Shown here piece by piece: positions 52,567-60,945 of a DNA stretch of 64,000 bases. The translations under genes were made by a program, and so were the position numbers. The stretch's first letter is position 1, and the number at the start of each line of letters is the position of its first letter. Under the pieces are notes generated by a model. That model had not been told where the DNA came from and did not search any database. It saw only the letters and a program-made list of their open reading frames with translations. This DNA comes from Levilinea sp. (GTDB lineage Bacteria > Chloroflexota > Anaerolineae > Anaerolineales > Anaerolineaceae), in the NCBI GenBank assembly GCA_029975215.1, contig JARKPO010000045.1, positions 62,001-126,000 on the forward strand, written 5' to 3'.

Positions 52567-53329
52567 GCGTAGCAAACCACTGATGAAGCCAGCCAGAAAT
52601 GCCCTGGGCTGGCTTTTCTGCATTCACCTGCCCACTTTGGCCGTGGATCATCACCGAATACTCCTGCTGGGCGAAGCGGTAACGGGTCAGCCAGACCGGG
52701 ATCAAAATGAGTGTAAATGATTCGATGAACATCCGGCTGGATGTGACCGTGAACTGACCGATGGGCTGCCCCCGGAAGGAACGAATTTCCTCTTTTTCTT
52801 TTTCCAACGCAGCCGCGCGCGCTTGCAGAGAGGCGTCGGCGATGGAGATCTGGTAAGTTTCGGCGGGCCAATGCGAGAGGTATTTGGATTGATAGGGCTG
52901 GATGGTGTCCAGACAGGTGCTTTCAAGGGCGGGGCGGTGAACAGCGGACAGAGAACGAGTGGCCGTGACGAGGACATTCTGACGTGAAACGGGGCGGTCT
53001 TCAACAATGGCCGTCCCAGGATCCATGAGGTTCATATTCAGACGGCATTGGACAAAGCCGCCGAAATTGAAGGCCCACACCGGCAGGTAGACACAGCGGG
53101 CGGGCAATACCTGGGGCAGGACGTCGAACTTTTGCTGCTTAAACCACTGGATGAGGGCTTTGCGGGCCTTGTTTTCGGAGATTTGAATGGGGATAACAGC
53201 GGTGGGCGGGATGATCTCGCGAGATTGTGTGTTTTGGATGACGTAATTGCTGCCGCAATAGGGGCAAACCATGCTTAACTGCTGGGGGGTAAGCAGGAAA
53301 CTGGCACCGCAGCCCTGGCAATCGATCAC
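52556..53329 (-). CDS. Zinc-ribbon protein, C-terminal half of a split gene
   Basis: A 257-residue product starting with GTG and no ribosome binding site, four bases inside the upstream gene (GTGA). It opens with a zinc ribbon (C-Q-G-C-G, then C-P-Y-C-G) and ends with L-I-P-V-W-L-T-R-Y-R-F and V-M-I-H-G-Q-S-G-Q-V, like the proteins at 6000-8410 but without their terminal membrane helices. In this frame the codons before the GTG stay open and read A-T-A-R-G-F-S-Q-P-I-A-T-Q-V, which looks like protein lost by a frameshift. It overlaps the end of the convergent GT-C gene. Confidence 0.7.
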   Translation of the reverse strand: MIDCQGCGASFLLTPQQLSMVCPYCGSNYVIQNTQSREIIPPTAVIPIQISENKARKALIQWFKQQKFDVLPQVLPARCVYLPVWAFNFGGFVQCRLNMNLMDPGTAIVEDRPVSRQNVLVTATRSLSAVHRPALESTCLDTIQPYQSKYLSHWPAETYQISIADASLQARAAALEKEKEEIRSFRGQPIGQFTVTSSRMFIESFTLILIPVWLTRYRFAQQEYSVMIHGQSGQVNAEKPAQGISGWLHQWFATPTD

Positions 53330-53838
53330 CTGGGTGGCGATGGGTTGGCTGAAACCGCGGGCCGTGGCCAGGGTGTGACAAAGTCGTGCTCCATCGCGGG
53401 AGCGGATGGTGAGCGGGTGGGGGCGTGAATTTCACAATACTCACAGGTCAGGCTTTGGCCGTCGGGTGAATAGGTCATGCGTCCGCCGCACTGCGGGCAG
53501 GTGAAACGGTCAGCTTGCGTTTTTTGGGGGGCGGTGATGGGCCTGGGTTGGAACTGGTTGGGGTCAATGACGTCCTGCGCGTTGAGTTTGCCTTGCAGGA
53601 TGGCCAGCTTTTTCCGGGCGCGCATATCCGTGGGATCCTGGTTGAGAAGGTCTTGCAGCAGGAGGACGGCAGAGGCCGGGTCAGCGATTTCGCTCAGCCA
53701 AAAGAGGGCTTCACTGCGCTCTGCCAAAGGTGGGTCGAGGCGCAGCACCCATTCCAAATAAAAGCGGGCTTCCTGTACTTCAGCTGCTTTAGCCGCAGCA
53801 CGGCCTCTAACCAATAAATCCCTGGTGCCATCGCTCAT
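53326..53838 (-). CDS. Helical-repeat/zinc-ribbon protein, N-terminal half of a split gene
   Basis: A 170-residue product. Residues 1-90 look like TPR-type helices (A-R-F-Y-L-E-W-V-L-R-L-D-P); a zinc ribbon C-P-Q-C-G-G-R-M...C-E-Y-C follows at about 115-135. After E-H-D-F-V the frame turns into a Pro-rich tail unlike the rest, while the other frame carries on into the downstream product. A single-base loss near 53370-53390 would explain this. It may equally be two coupled genes. Confidence 0.7.
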   Translation of the reverse strand: MSDGTRDLLVRGRAAAKAAEVQEARFYLEWVLRLDPPLAERSEALFWLSEIADPASAVLLLQDLLNQDPTDMRARKKLAILQGKLNAQDVIDPNQFQPRPITAPQKTQADRFTCPQCGGRMTYSPDGQSLTCEYCEIHAPTRSPSAPAMEHDFVTPWPRPAVSANPSPPR

Positions 53839-53933
53839 GGACGCATTCTCCTTATGGTTGCGATTTTATCCAAAAAAGGACAAGGGCGGGGGAAAAAACG
53901 GGAGGGATATCACATGGAGGTGAGATGGCGGCA

Positions 53934-53942
53934 TGGTAAAAT
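53934..53942 (+). promoter_or_regulatory. Extended -10 of the phosphatase-kinase operon
   Basis: TGGTAAAAT, about 65 bases before the LMW phosphatase start, with no clear -35. Confidence 0.45.
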
Positions 53943-54006
53943 CTTGAAGACTGCTCCAAAACTGCGGTGTCAGATTCTGAAGACATTTACTTTATGAGGG
54001 TTGTGG

Positions 54007-54474
54007 ATGATGAGCCAACGGAAGATACGCGTGCTGTTTGTCTGTACCGGCAATATTTGTCGCTCACCGATGGCTGAGGCAGTGTTTCAGCATTTGGTGA
54101 ATGAGGCGGGACTCACCGACCGGTTTGAAATTGCCTCGGCGGCGATGACTTCCTGGGAAGTGGGTGATAAGATCCATCCCGGGACGATGGCAGTGCTGCG
54201 CGCGCACCGGGTGGATTTTCGCCCGGAAAAACGTGCCCGGCAGATCACTTTGGATGATTTTGACACCTACGATTTCGTTGTGGCTATGGATGAGATTAAT
54301 CTGCGTGAGATGGCGCAGATGGGTAAAACCGCCCCGCGCTTGCTGGAATTTGTTGAGGGCAGCACAGTGCTGAACGTTCCAGACCCTTATTACGACCACA
54401 ATTTTGAGCGCAGCTATCAGTTGATTAAAATGGGCTGCCAGGCATTACTGCGTAAAATTCGCGAACAAGAATAA
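54007..54474 (+). CDS. LMW phosphatase (possible ribulosamine-5-phosphatase)
   Basis: A 155-residue low-molecular-weight tyrosine-phosphatase-fold protein. The P-loop C-T-G-N-I-C-R-S has C13 and R19, and the general acid lies in V-P-D-P-Y-Y. The start is ATG at 54007 with GAGGG six bases upstream. It precedes a fructosamine-kinase-family gene by five bases; in that setting LMW phosphatases can remove the 5-phosphate of protein-bound ribulosamines before the kinase acts. A protein phosphatase role remains possible. Confidence 0.88.
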   Translation: MMSQRKIRVLFVCTGNICRSPMAEAVFQHLVNEAGLTDRFEIASAAMTSWEVGDKIHPGTMAVLRAHRVDFRPEKRARQITLDDFDTYDFVVAMDEINLREMAQMGKTAPRLLEFVEGSTVLNVPDPYYDHNFERSYQLIKMGCQALLRKIREQE

Positions 54475-54479
54475 TTCTG

Positions 54480-55385
54480 ATGTCTGCACCGGACGGCTTG
54501 AGTCTCCTTCATCAGGCGTTGACGTGCTGCGGGGACGACACGCCCATAGCAGACTGCCAGATGATGGGCACCGGCAGCGGCCACCGTTTGATGCGGGTGG
54601 AGACGGAGCGGCGGCTGTATTGTTTTAAGTGGAACCCCCGGCCTGCTGCAGGGATGTTCCTGGCAGAGGCTGAAGGGCTGCGAACACTGGCGGGGACGAA
54701 CAGCGTGCGGGTTCCGCAGGTGTTTGCAGCGAATCAGGAGGAAAACGGCCCGGGTTGGGTTCTGATGGAGTGGATCGAGACGGGTCGGTGGGGAGAAATG
54801 AATTGGGAAGGGTTGGGTGAGGGCCTGGCGCAGATGCATTCCTGTGGGGCCAAAGCGTATGGTTTCTCGAGCGACAACTATTTGGGGGCAGCACCGCAAC
54901 AAAATGCATGGGATACAGATTGGGTACGATTTTTTGCCGAGCAGCGCTTGGGCTTTCAACGTGATTGGGCAGCGCAGAAAGGCTGTTTGCCGCTGGAACG
55001 CGCCCGCCGTCTGGATTGGCTGATTGCACACCTGGGGGATTTTTTGGGAGGTGTACCGCGCCAACCGGCGCTGCTGCACGGCGACTTATGGGGTGGGAAC
55101 GTACTATCGGGGCGGGCTGGAGCAGCGGTGCTGATTGACCCTGCGGCGTACTACGGTGATCGTGAGGCGGAAATTGCTTTCACAAGGCTGTTCGGGGGAT
55201 TTTCGGCACGTTTTTATCAGGCTTACCAAAGCGTACAGCCGCTGGATCTCGGTTTTCACGAACGTGTGGATCTTTATAATCTGTATCATCTACTGAATCA
55301 TCTGAATTTGTTTGGGGAAGGTTATGCCGGTGCAGTGGACGCGGTTTTGCGGCGTTATACCGGGCCGGCGGGGGTGAAGCGATGA
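54480..55385 (+). CDS. Fructosamine kinase family protein
   Basis: A 301-residue FN3K-like kinase with the aminoglycoside-phosphotransferase fold. The catalytic loop is L-L-H-G-D-L-W-G-G-N and the metal-binding loop V-L-I-D-P-A-A-Y-Y-G-D-R-E. It would phosphorylate a ketosamine on glycated protein so that the adduct falls off. It lies between the LMW phosphatase gene and a small membrane gene, which it overlaps by four bases. Confidence 0.92.
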   Translation: MSAPDGLSLLHQALTCCGDDTPIADCQMMGTGSGHRLMRVETERRLYCFKWNPRPAAGMFLAEAEGLRTLAGTNSVRVPQVFAANQEENGPGWVLMEWIETGRWGEMNWEGLGEGLAQMHSCGAKAYGFSSDNYLGAAPQQNAWDTDWVRFFAEQRLGFQRDWAAQKGCLPLERARRLDWLIAHLGDFLGGVPRQPALLHGDLWGGNVLSGRAGAAVLIDPAAYYGDREAEIAFTRLFGGFSARFYQAYQSVQPLDLGFHERVDLYNLYHLLNHLNLFGEGYAGAVDAVLRRYTGPAGVKR

Positions 55386-55801
55386 CGCGCATGCGGTGGG
55401 CCCGCCTTTGGGTGGGGGGGGTGCTCTTTTTCAATGTACAGTGCGCCCTGGTGTTTCTGATCCAACCTCAAGCTTATGTGGGGGCGTTTGAGCTGCAAGG
55501 CACGGCCGGAGAGGTGATCGTGCGGAGCCTGGGCATTTTGTTTTTGATGTGGAACGTGCCGTATGTGTTTGCGGTGATCCATCCGGTGAACAACCGCCTT
55601 TCCCTGTGGCAGGCCTGGGTGATGCAGGCGATCGGCTTGATGGGAGAGACGCTCTTATTGACAACTTTGCCGGAGGGACACGCGGCTTTACGGGCGACAG
55701 CCCTCCGCTTTATCTGGTTTGATGGCGCGGGTTTGCTGGCGCTGACAGGGGCGCTGTTGATCACACGACCTGCCAAGGAGGTGGGGCAAGGGAAAAAGTA
55801 A
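55382..55801 (+). CDS. Small membrane protein, four helices
   Basis: A 139-residue protein of unknown function with four hydrophobic helices (about 8-27, 45-67, 76-97, 108-128). It overlaps the kinase gene (ATGA). Its stop codon overlaps the start of a 28-base perfect palindrome that forms a terminator stem. Confidence 0.65.
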   Translation: MTRMRWARLWVGGVLFFNVQCALVFLIQPQAYVGAFELQGTAGEVIVRSLGILFLMWNVPYVFAVIHPVNNRLSLWQAWVMQAIGLMGETLLLTTLPEGHAALRATALRFIWFDGAGLLALTGALLITRPAKEVGQGKK

Positions 55802-55827
55802 CGGCTCAGGTGATCACCTGAGCCGTT
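55795..55827 (-). terminator. Perfect-palindrome terminator of secDF
   Basis: A 28-base perfect inverted repeat at 55800-55827 forms a stem of up to 12-13 bp. On the minus strand it is followed by ACUUUUU, so it serves secF; on the plus strand it overlaps the stop of the small membrane gene and has no U-run. Confidence 0.75.
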
Positions 55828-55863
55828 GAAAACCAGGGGAGAATGACTGCCGCAGTGAGGAAC

Positions 55864-56787
55864 TCAGGCGGCAGCTGTTTTGTTGCCTTTGAACCAGGTC
55901 TTCCATTCTTGCTTTTCCCAAACCACCAGGAAGGGAGCAGCGATGAAAATGGAGGAGTAGGTACCCATAAACAAACCGACCAGCAGGATAATGGCGAATT
56001 CGCGCAGGGTGACGCCGCCGAAGAGGGCCAGCGCCAGGAGCATGAATTCAGAAGTCATCAGCTGGGTGTTGATGGAGCGCTGTAGGGTCTGCACAATGGA
56101 GTGATTGGCCAGTTTTTCAAAATCCAGCTTGCGGAAGATGGCGCTGTTTTCGCGGATGCGGTCAAACACCACGATTTTGTCCTGGACAGAAAAACCGATC
56201 ACGGTGAGGAGGGCGGTCAGGAACAGCGAGTCGATCTGCCAACCGAAGAAATGCCCACCGATGGCAGAGATGCTGAGCACAACCAGACCGTCATGCAGCA
56301 TGGCGATGATGGCGCAGACGCCGTAGCGGAACGCATGGGGAATGCCGCGGAAAGCAAACGTGATGTAAAGGATGACGCCCAGGGCAGCCACTGCCACCGC
56401 CAAACCGGCGCGGCTGGTAACTTCTTGACCGATGGTGGGGCCGACTGCGTCGAAGCGCAGGACGACGGGTTCTGCACCGAAGCGTTCGGTCATAGCCGAG
56501 ACGATTCCGGCGCGGGTTTCATCATCCACGAAGGAAGAGCGAATGATGAGGATGTTGTCGCCGCTAGTCTGGACGGTAGTGTTGGTAATTCCCAGTTCTT
56601 CGTAGAGCTGAATGACTTCGGCAGGGGCAGGGGCGGCAATGGTGTCAAATTTGACTTCGAGCAGCAAGCCGCCGGTGAAGTCGATGGCCAGGGGCAGACC
56701 CATAAAAGCCATGACGATGAGACCCGGCAAGATCAGCGCTAAGGATATAGCAAAGAAGAGATAACGTTTTCCAAGAATATTGAGCAT
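55864..56787 (-). CDS. secF: Protein translocase subunit SecF
   Basis: A 307-residue six-helix RND-like protein that works with SecD to drive late steps of Sec export using the ion gradient. I-D-F-T-G-G at 35-40 and V-V-F-D-R-I-R-E-N are family marks. The segment before the latter reads G-F-S-V-Q-D-K, where most SecF have an N-D-T. It follows secD by 11 bases and ends in a strong terminator. Confidence 0.94.
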   Translation of the reverse strand: MLNILGKRYLFFAISLALILPGLIVMAFMGLPLAIDFTGGLLLEVKFDTIAAPAPAEVIQLYEELGITNTTVQTSGDNILIIRSSFVDDETRAGIVSAMTERFGAEPVVLRFDAVGPTIGQEVTSRAGLAVAVAALGVILYITFAFRGIPHAFRYGVCAIIAMLHDGLVVLSISAIGGHFFGWQIDSLFLTALLTVIGFSVQDKIVVFDRIRENSAIFRKLDFEKLANHSIVQTLQRSINTQLMTSEFMLLALALFGGVTLREFAIILLVGLFMGTYSSIFIAAPFLVVWEKQEWKTWFKGNKTAAA

Positions 56788-56798
56788 TTTACAACCTC

Positions 56799-58277
56799 CT
56801 AGGCGCCATACCAGCGGGCAGTCTTGGTGATTTTGAGGCTATCCACGGCCAAACCCAGGTAAGTACGGGTGATGACGATGGCGCTGAACAGGCTGATGGC
56901 CACACCCAGAGCCAGGGTGAGCGCAAAGCCTTTAACCATGCTGGCGCCAAAGGCAGAGCCAAACCAGAATAGGATGGCGCTGGTGATGAGCGTGGCGATG
57001 TTTGAATCGCGGATGGACGGCCAGGCGCGTTTCCAAGAGATATCGATCGCTTGTTTGAGAGTTCTGCCGGCGCGAAGTTCTTCTTTGAGGCGTTCAAAAA
57101 TAAGGATGTTCGCATCTAGCGCACCGCCTGTGGACAGCAAGAAGCCTGCAATACCGGGCAGAGTGAGGGTGACCGGGATGAGCTTATAGACGGCCAGGGT
57201 GATCACGGCGTAGCTGATGATGGCCAAAATGGCAATGGCACCCGGAAGGCGGTAGTAGATGGTCATGAAGAGGATGACCAGCAGGAAGCCGATGAGGCCT
57301 GCCAGGATGGATTTATTCAGCGAGTCTTGACCCAGGGTGGGGCCGACGACGCGGGTTTCCACCACTTTGAGAGGGATGGGCAGGGAACCATAACGCAGGG
57401 TGATGGCCAGGTTGTTAGCTTCTTCGTAGCTGAAACCGTTTGACCCGCCAGAGATCTGGCCGCGCCCTTCGGTGATGGCCGATTCAACGCGGGGAGCGGA
57501 GACAATTTTCTTGTCCAGAACGATGGCCAGGAATTTGCCGACATTCTTGCTGGTGTAATCCGCAAAGATGGCCGTGCCGTCATCTTTCAATTCGAAATCC
57601 ACCACATATTTGCCCAAGGCGTCCGTAGTGACCGAAATGGATTTGATTTTGTCACCGGTCATGACCGTCTTATAGACTTTTTCGGGCGTGGCCGTGGCGT
57701 CGGCGGGCTGGGGTGTGGTCTCGGCCTCAGGCACAACGAGGGTGCCTTGGGCAACGGCGGTGCGGCCGGCTTCCACCGTCTTAACGATGATTTCTTCGGT
57801 GGTGAGGGTGGGTTCCACGCTGGCCTGGGGTTCTTCAGCAGCGGTAGAAGTGCTCAGTTCCGTCTTCAGCACTGTGCCGTCGGGCAGGTATTCATCGCCC
57901 AAATCCACGAATTCCAACTGGCCGGTTTCTTTCAAGGTGGCGACCACTTCTTCAGGATTCTTGAGGCCGGGGAATTCGCCCATGATGCGGCGGTCACCAG
58001 CAACCTGGAAGACGACCTCGCTGACACCAAGACCGTTGGCGCGGTTTTCAAGAATTTGCCGGGCGGTTTCCAGTTGGCCGGCGTCAACCGCAACATCCGC
58101 AGGGACATCGGCTTCCAAAAGGACTTGAAGTCCGCCTTGCAAGTCTAAACCGAGCTGCAACTTACCGGGGCGGGAAAAACCGCCGATCTTTAAGGGCTGT
58201 TCTTTCGGGATATCCACCCAAATGGCCACCCCCAACAAGATCACAATCAAAATAATGTTTACTAAGCGTCGACTCAT
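56799..58277 (-). CDS. secD: Protein translocase subunit SecD
   Basis: A 492-residue SecD. It has the N-terminal helix, L-G-L-D-L-Q-G-G-L near 48, a large extracytoplasmic domain with an acidic, Thr-rich insertion at about 140-210, and five C-terminal helices with [10 protein letters not shown]. It is first of the secDF operon. A GGGTATAAT element at 58335-58343 on the minus strand is the likely -10. Confidence 0.95.
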   Translation of the reverse strand: MSRRLVNIILIVILLGVAIWVDIPKEQPLKIGGFSRPGKLQLGLDLQGGLQVLLEADVPADVAVDAGQLETARQILENRANGLGVSEVVFQVAGDRRIMGEFPGLKNPEEVVATLKETGQLEFVDLGDEYLPDGTVLKTELSTSTAAEEPQASVEPTLTTEEIIVKTVEAGRTAVAQGTLVVPEAETTPQPADATATPEKVYKTVMTGDKIKSISVTTDALGKYVVDFELKDDGTAIFADYTSKNVGKFLAIVLDKKIVSAPRVESAITEGRGQISGGSNGFSYEEANNLAITLRYGSLPIPLKVVETRVVGPTLGQDSLNKSILAGLIGFLLVILFMTIYYRLPGAIAILAIISYAVITLAVYKLIPVTLTLPGIAGFLLSTGGALDANILIFERLKEELRAGRTLKQAIDISWKRAWPSIRDSNIATLITSAILFWFGSAFGASMVKGFALTLALGVAISLFSAIVITRTYLGLAVDSLKITKTARWYGA

Positions 58278-58334
58278 TCGTCAAAGGCCTCCGATTCAAA
58301 CAAATTCCAGCCATTGGCTGGCGGGGTAGGAACG

Positions 58335-58343
58335 ATTATACCC
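58335..58343 (-). promoter_or_regulatory. -10 element of secDF
   Basis: GGGTATAAT on the minus strand, 58 bases before the secD start; a similar GGGTATAAT lies upstream of the tyrosine autokinase at 27939-27947. Confidence 0.5.
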
Positions 58344-58384
58344 CCGATGGGAGGGAATGAGTAGGGGAGCCAAAAAGCGGGGAA

Positions 58385-59434
58385 TTAATGGTGGTTGGCG
58401 TGAACCAGGAGGTTGATCTGATTCGGGCTGCCCAGCAGGGCCAGATCGCAGCCTACCGTTAATCGCTGTGTACCCTGGGGGTGATAGATACGTTGGCAGT
58501 CTTGGACGATGAGCACGATGCTGACCTGGAAATCGTTTTCGACCTCTTCCACAGTTTTGCCGATGAGGGGCGAGTCGGGCTGAAGGATGAAGCGTGCCAG
58601 GCTGTTGGCCTGCCCATCAATGGTGATGGGCGGGGTGATATCCACATTAGCGGCGGAAGCGGCGAAGACGGGAGCGGCCATGCCTGTGGCGCTGAGGGCT
58701 TGAAAACCAAATTGTTCTTGCAGGGCGTGGGCAAAGTCGTCATCGAAGATCCGCACGATGACCTGGATGTCGGGGTTCATGCTGCGGGCTTTGAGGGCGA
58801 TTTGCAGGTTGAGGCTGTCGTTTTGAGTGCAGAGTACCACAGCGCGGGCGCGCGGAATCCCGGCGCTGGCCAGGACAACCTCGCGGCGGCCGTCATCTTC
58901 AATTACGGGGATGCCGAGAGCACGCACCGATTCCATCAAATCCCGGTCGGATTCAATGGTGATGACAGCCACGTCCTGTTCCATTTCGTGCAGTTTGTGA
59001 ACAACGCGGTAGCCTAAATGTCCTAAGCCGATGAGAACTGTGTGGTGATTGAGGGTAGACGCAACTGCCATTTCCCATTCCCTAACCCGGCTGCGCCGGT
59101 TGAACAGCGTAACGCCGAAATCGGTCAGCCCGCGTGCCAGAAGGGCCAGACCAGCGATGGGCATAATGAAATAAAAGAGCTGCAAATACCAACGGGTGGG
59201 GAAGTCGCCGCTGGACTGCAAAAAGGTCATGGTCAGAATCTGGTAAGCGCTTTCGATGACACTGCGGGTAGGGGTGCTTGAATTCTGTGAAAGGGCATGA
59301 AAAAGCGCCCCGCCGCCGACAATAAGCAGAATAAAAAAAACCAGCGGAGCACGAAACTCTCTGAGCAATAAGAAGGTGTCGCGCAGGCTGGCTTTCCATT
59401 TCCGCCGGGTGCTTTTGTGGATCAACTCTTTCAT
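58385..59434 (-). CDS. RCK (TrkA-N/C) protein with channel-like membrane pair
   Basis: A 349-residue protein. Two membrane helices (about 30-50 and 85-105) flank a pore-loop-like segment in which T-M-T-F-L-Q-S-S-G-D-F-P stands where potassium channels have T-V-G-Y-G-D. A TrkA-N domain (G-L-G-H-L-G-Y-R-V, about 136-255) and a TrkA-C domain follow. The filter is not that of a potassium channel, so ion choice is uncertain. It overlaps the phosphatase gene by four bases (ATGA). Confidence 0.82.
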   Translation of the reverse strand: MKELIHKSTRRKWKASLRDTFLLLREFRAPLVFFILLIVGGGALFHALSQNSSTPTRSVIESAYQILTMTFLQSSGDFPTRWYLQLFYFIMPIAGLALLARGLTDFGVTLFNRRSRVREWEMAVASTLNHHTVLIGLGHLGYRVVHKLHEMEQDVAVITIESDRDLMESVRALGIPVIEDDGRREVVLASAGIPRARAVVLCTQNDSLNLQIALKARSMNPDIQVIVRIFDDDFAHALQEQFGFQALSATGMAAPVFAASAANVDITPPITIDGQANSLARFILQPDSPLIGKTVEEVENDFQVSIVLIVQDCQRIYHPQGTQRLTVGCDLALLGSPNQINLLVHANHH

Positions 59435-60159
59435 GCCATAGAGGGACCCTGGTCGTTGAACACCGGAATGCGGACGGTCATGCGGCGAATGGAGTCGCGG
59501 GCGCCTGAGCGTGTGCGCAGGACGACCACCGACATGTCGTCGTTGGGCTGACCTTGATCCAGGCGGATGGCGTCCGCAAGAATGGTGTCAGCGATTTCCT
59601 GTGACGTGGGTTCCTGATCTTCGAGGAGGGATTCCAGGAGCATGCAAATATCTAAACCCTGGCCGATGCGCGAACCTGCCTGGAGCAAGCCGTCGGTATA
59701 TAGGACCACGGTGGTGCCGGATTCTAAGGGGATTTCGGTGATAGCGGGGCGGATGTTGCGGGAGCCGCCGATGGCAACGGATTCACCTGAGAGACATTCG
59801 ATACGATCACGCTGGGCGATAAAGACGGGCGTGGGATTGTTGCGCGCAATCACCAGGGTTTTGGTTTCCAAATCGGCGGAAAGCACGTTAAGGAATGCGG
59901 TGGCGCGGCCTTCACGTTCGGTGTAGAGCAGGTCGGACGCTGCGCGCACGGCAGCCCCATCGCGAATGCCCTCGGCCAGAAGGGAGATGACTTTATGAAC
60001 GACCATGCTCGAGATGGCTTTAGCGCTTTTACCCGAGGCGCGTCCATCGGCGAGAACGACAGAGACACCCCCCGAAGGGCGTTCGACAACTTCCAGCGTG
60101 TCACCGCTTTCGAGGGATCCGTAACGATTAATTTTGGCGACCGCGACTTGAATTTCCAT
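59431..60159 (-). CDS. SpoIIE/PP2C-type protein phosphatase
   Basis: A 242-residue PPM-family serine/threonine phosphatase. The metal-binding Asp residues lie in V-V-L-A-D-G-R-A-S-G, V-L-Y-T-D-G-L and N-D-D-M-S-V-V-V. No sensor domain is attached. It is coupled to the RCK gene downstream, so it may regulate that membrane protein or answer to it. No ribosome binding site is seen; TAAAAT at 60167-60172 lies seven bases before ATG. Confidence 0.87.
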   Translation of the reverse strand: MEIQVAVAKINRYGSLESGDTLEVVERPSGGVSVVLADGRASGKSAKAISSMVVHKVISLLAEGIRDGAAVRAASDLLYTEREGRATAFLNVLSADLETKTLVIARNNPTPVFIAQRDRIECLSGESVAIGGSRNIRPAITEIPLESGTTVVLYTDGLLQAGSRIGQGLDICMLLESLLEDQEPTSQEIADTILADAIRLDQGQPNDDMSVVVLRTRSGARDSIRRMTVRIPVFNDQGPSMA

Positions 60160-60166
60160 ACTATGA

Positions 60167-60172
60167 ATTTTA
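60167..60172 (-). promoter_or_regulatory. -10 element, possible leaderless phosphatase mRNA
   Basis: TAAAAT on the minus strand, seven bases before the ATG at 60159. A second TATAAT at 60201-60206 could start a longer transcript. Confidence 0.4.
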
Positions 60173-60222
60173 CAACAAAAAGGGAGAAATTGTACCAGTC
60201 ATTATAGCAAGGTGTGGACATT

Positions 60223-60891
60223 TTATTCAGTGCGGCGGCCTTCAAAGATCAACAATTGGTCAGGTGGGATGTGAACCCATTGAGCTTGCCCAGCGAACCC
60301 GGCTTGTTGGAATCCGGCCTGAAATCGTACGCGAAGATGTTCCAATTGCTCTTCCGAGCGCCCGAAGGACAGGGCGAAGCGAGCCAGCCGTTCGGAGTGA
60401 CGGCGCCCCTGGGGGACAGCACCCTGAATGACCAGCAATTTCCCGTTGGGGCGGAGTACGCGGAGGATTTCCTGCAAGGTGGCCGGGTCTTTGATGTAAG
60501 GTGCAGGGAAGGTGGATACGACCGTGTCAAACCAGGCAGAAGGAAACGGCAGGGATTGGGTTCTGGCGCGAGCATGGCGCAAGGGCAAGCGCGCCCGCAG
60601 GAGGCGGCGGCGAGTCAATCGTATCATCTGGGGGCTAAGATCTACGCCGTAAGCAGCGTGATGGTCACAGGCCAGGGCAACGAGGAGACGGCCAGGGCCG
60701 TGGCCGAGCTCTAATACGCGATGACCTTCGACCCGGGGTAAGGCAGACAGCACCCAGCGGTTCCAGCGGCCGGCTGATGCCAGCCAGGCCACCGTGTCAT
60801 AGGCCCAGGACAACTGCGTGTAGAGGCGTTCGAAGAACCAAAGCAGTGCGCGGGCAAAAAGTTGGGTATGCACCTTGCAGATTCCACCCAT
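60223..60891 (-). CDS. SAM-dependent methyltransferase
   Basis: A 222-residue class I methyltransferase of the UbiE/Methyltransf_11 kind. Motif I is V-L-E-L-G-H-G-P-G-R-L, the acidic loop G-V-D-L-S-P-Q-M, and the later motif V-L-R-P-N-G-K-L-L-V. The substrate is unknown. It has no ribosome binding site and its -10 region overlaps that of the divergent rpmF gene. Confidence 0.8.
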   Translation of the reverse strand: MGGICKVHTQLFARALLWFFERLYTQLSWAYDTVAWLASAGRWNRWVLSALPRVEGHRVLELGHGPGRLLVALACDHHAAYGVDLSPQMIRLTRRRLLRARLPLRHARARTQSLPFPSAWFDTVVSTFPAPYIKDPATLQEILRVLRPNGKLLVIQGAVPQGRRHSERLARFALSFGRSEEQLEHLRVRFQAGFQQAGFAGQAQWVHIPPDQLLIFEGRRTE

Positions 60892-60903
60892 TAAAAGTAT
60901 AAT
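60875..60903 (+). promoter_or_regulatory. Promoter of rpmF
   Basis: TTGCAG (60875-60880), 17 bases, TATAAT (60898-60903), with the start codon at 60946. The -10 sequence is near-symmetric and reads TATACT/TAATTA on the other strand, so it may also serve the divergent methyltransferase. Confidence 0.75.
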
Positions 60904-60945
60904 TACCCCGTTAACATGGCTTTATGATGACTAAAGGAGAGGTTC

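Noticed and set aside
55800-55827. The long palindrome as a regulator binding site
   Set aside because: It sits between convergent 3' ends and has a minus-strand U-run, so a terminator explains it better.
56105-56326. Small plus-strand frames within secF and similar short frames throughout
   Set aside because: They are shadows of conserved genes on the opposite strand with no independent signals.
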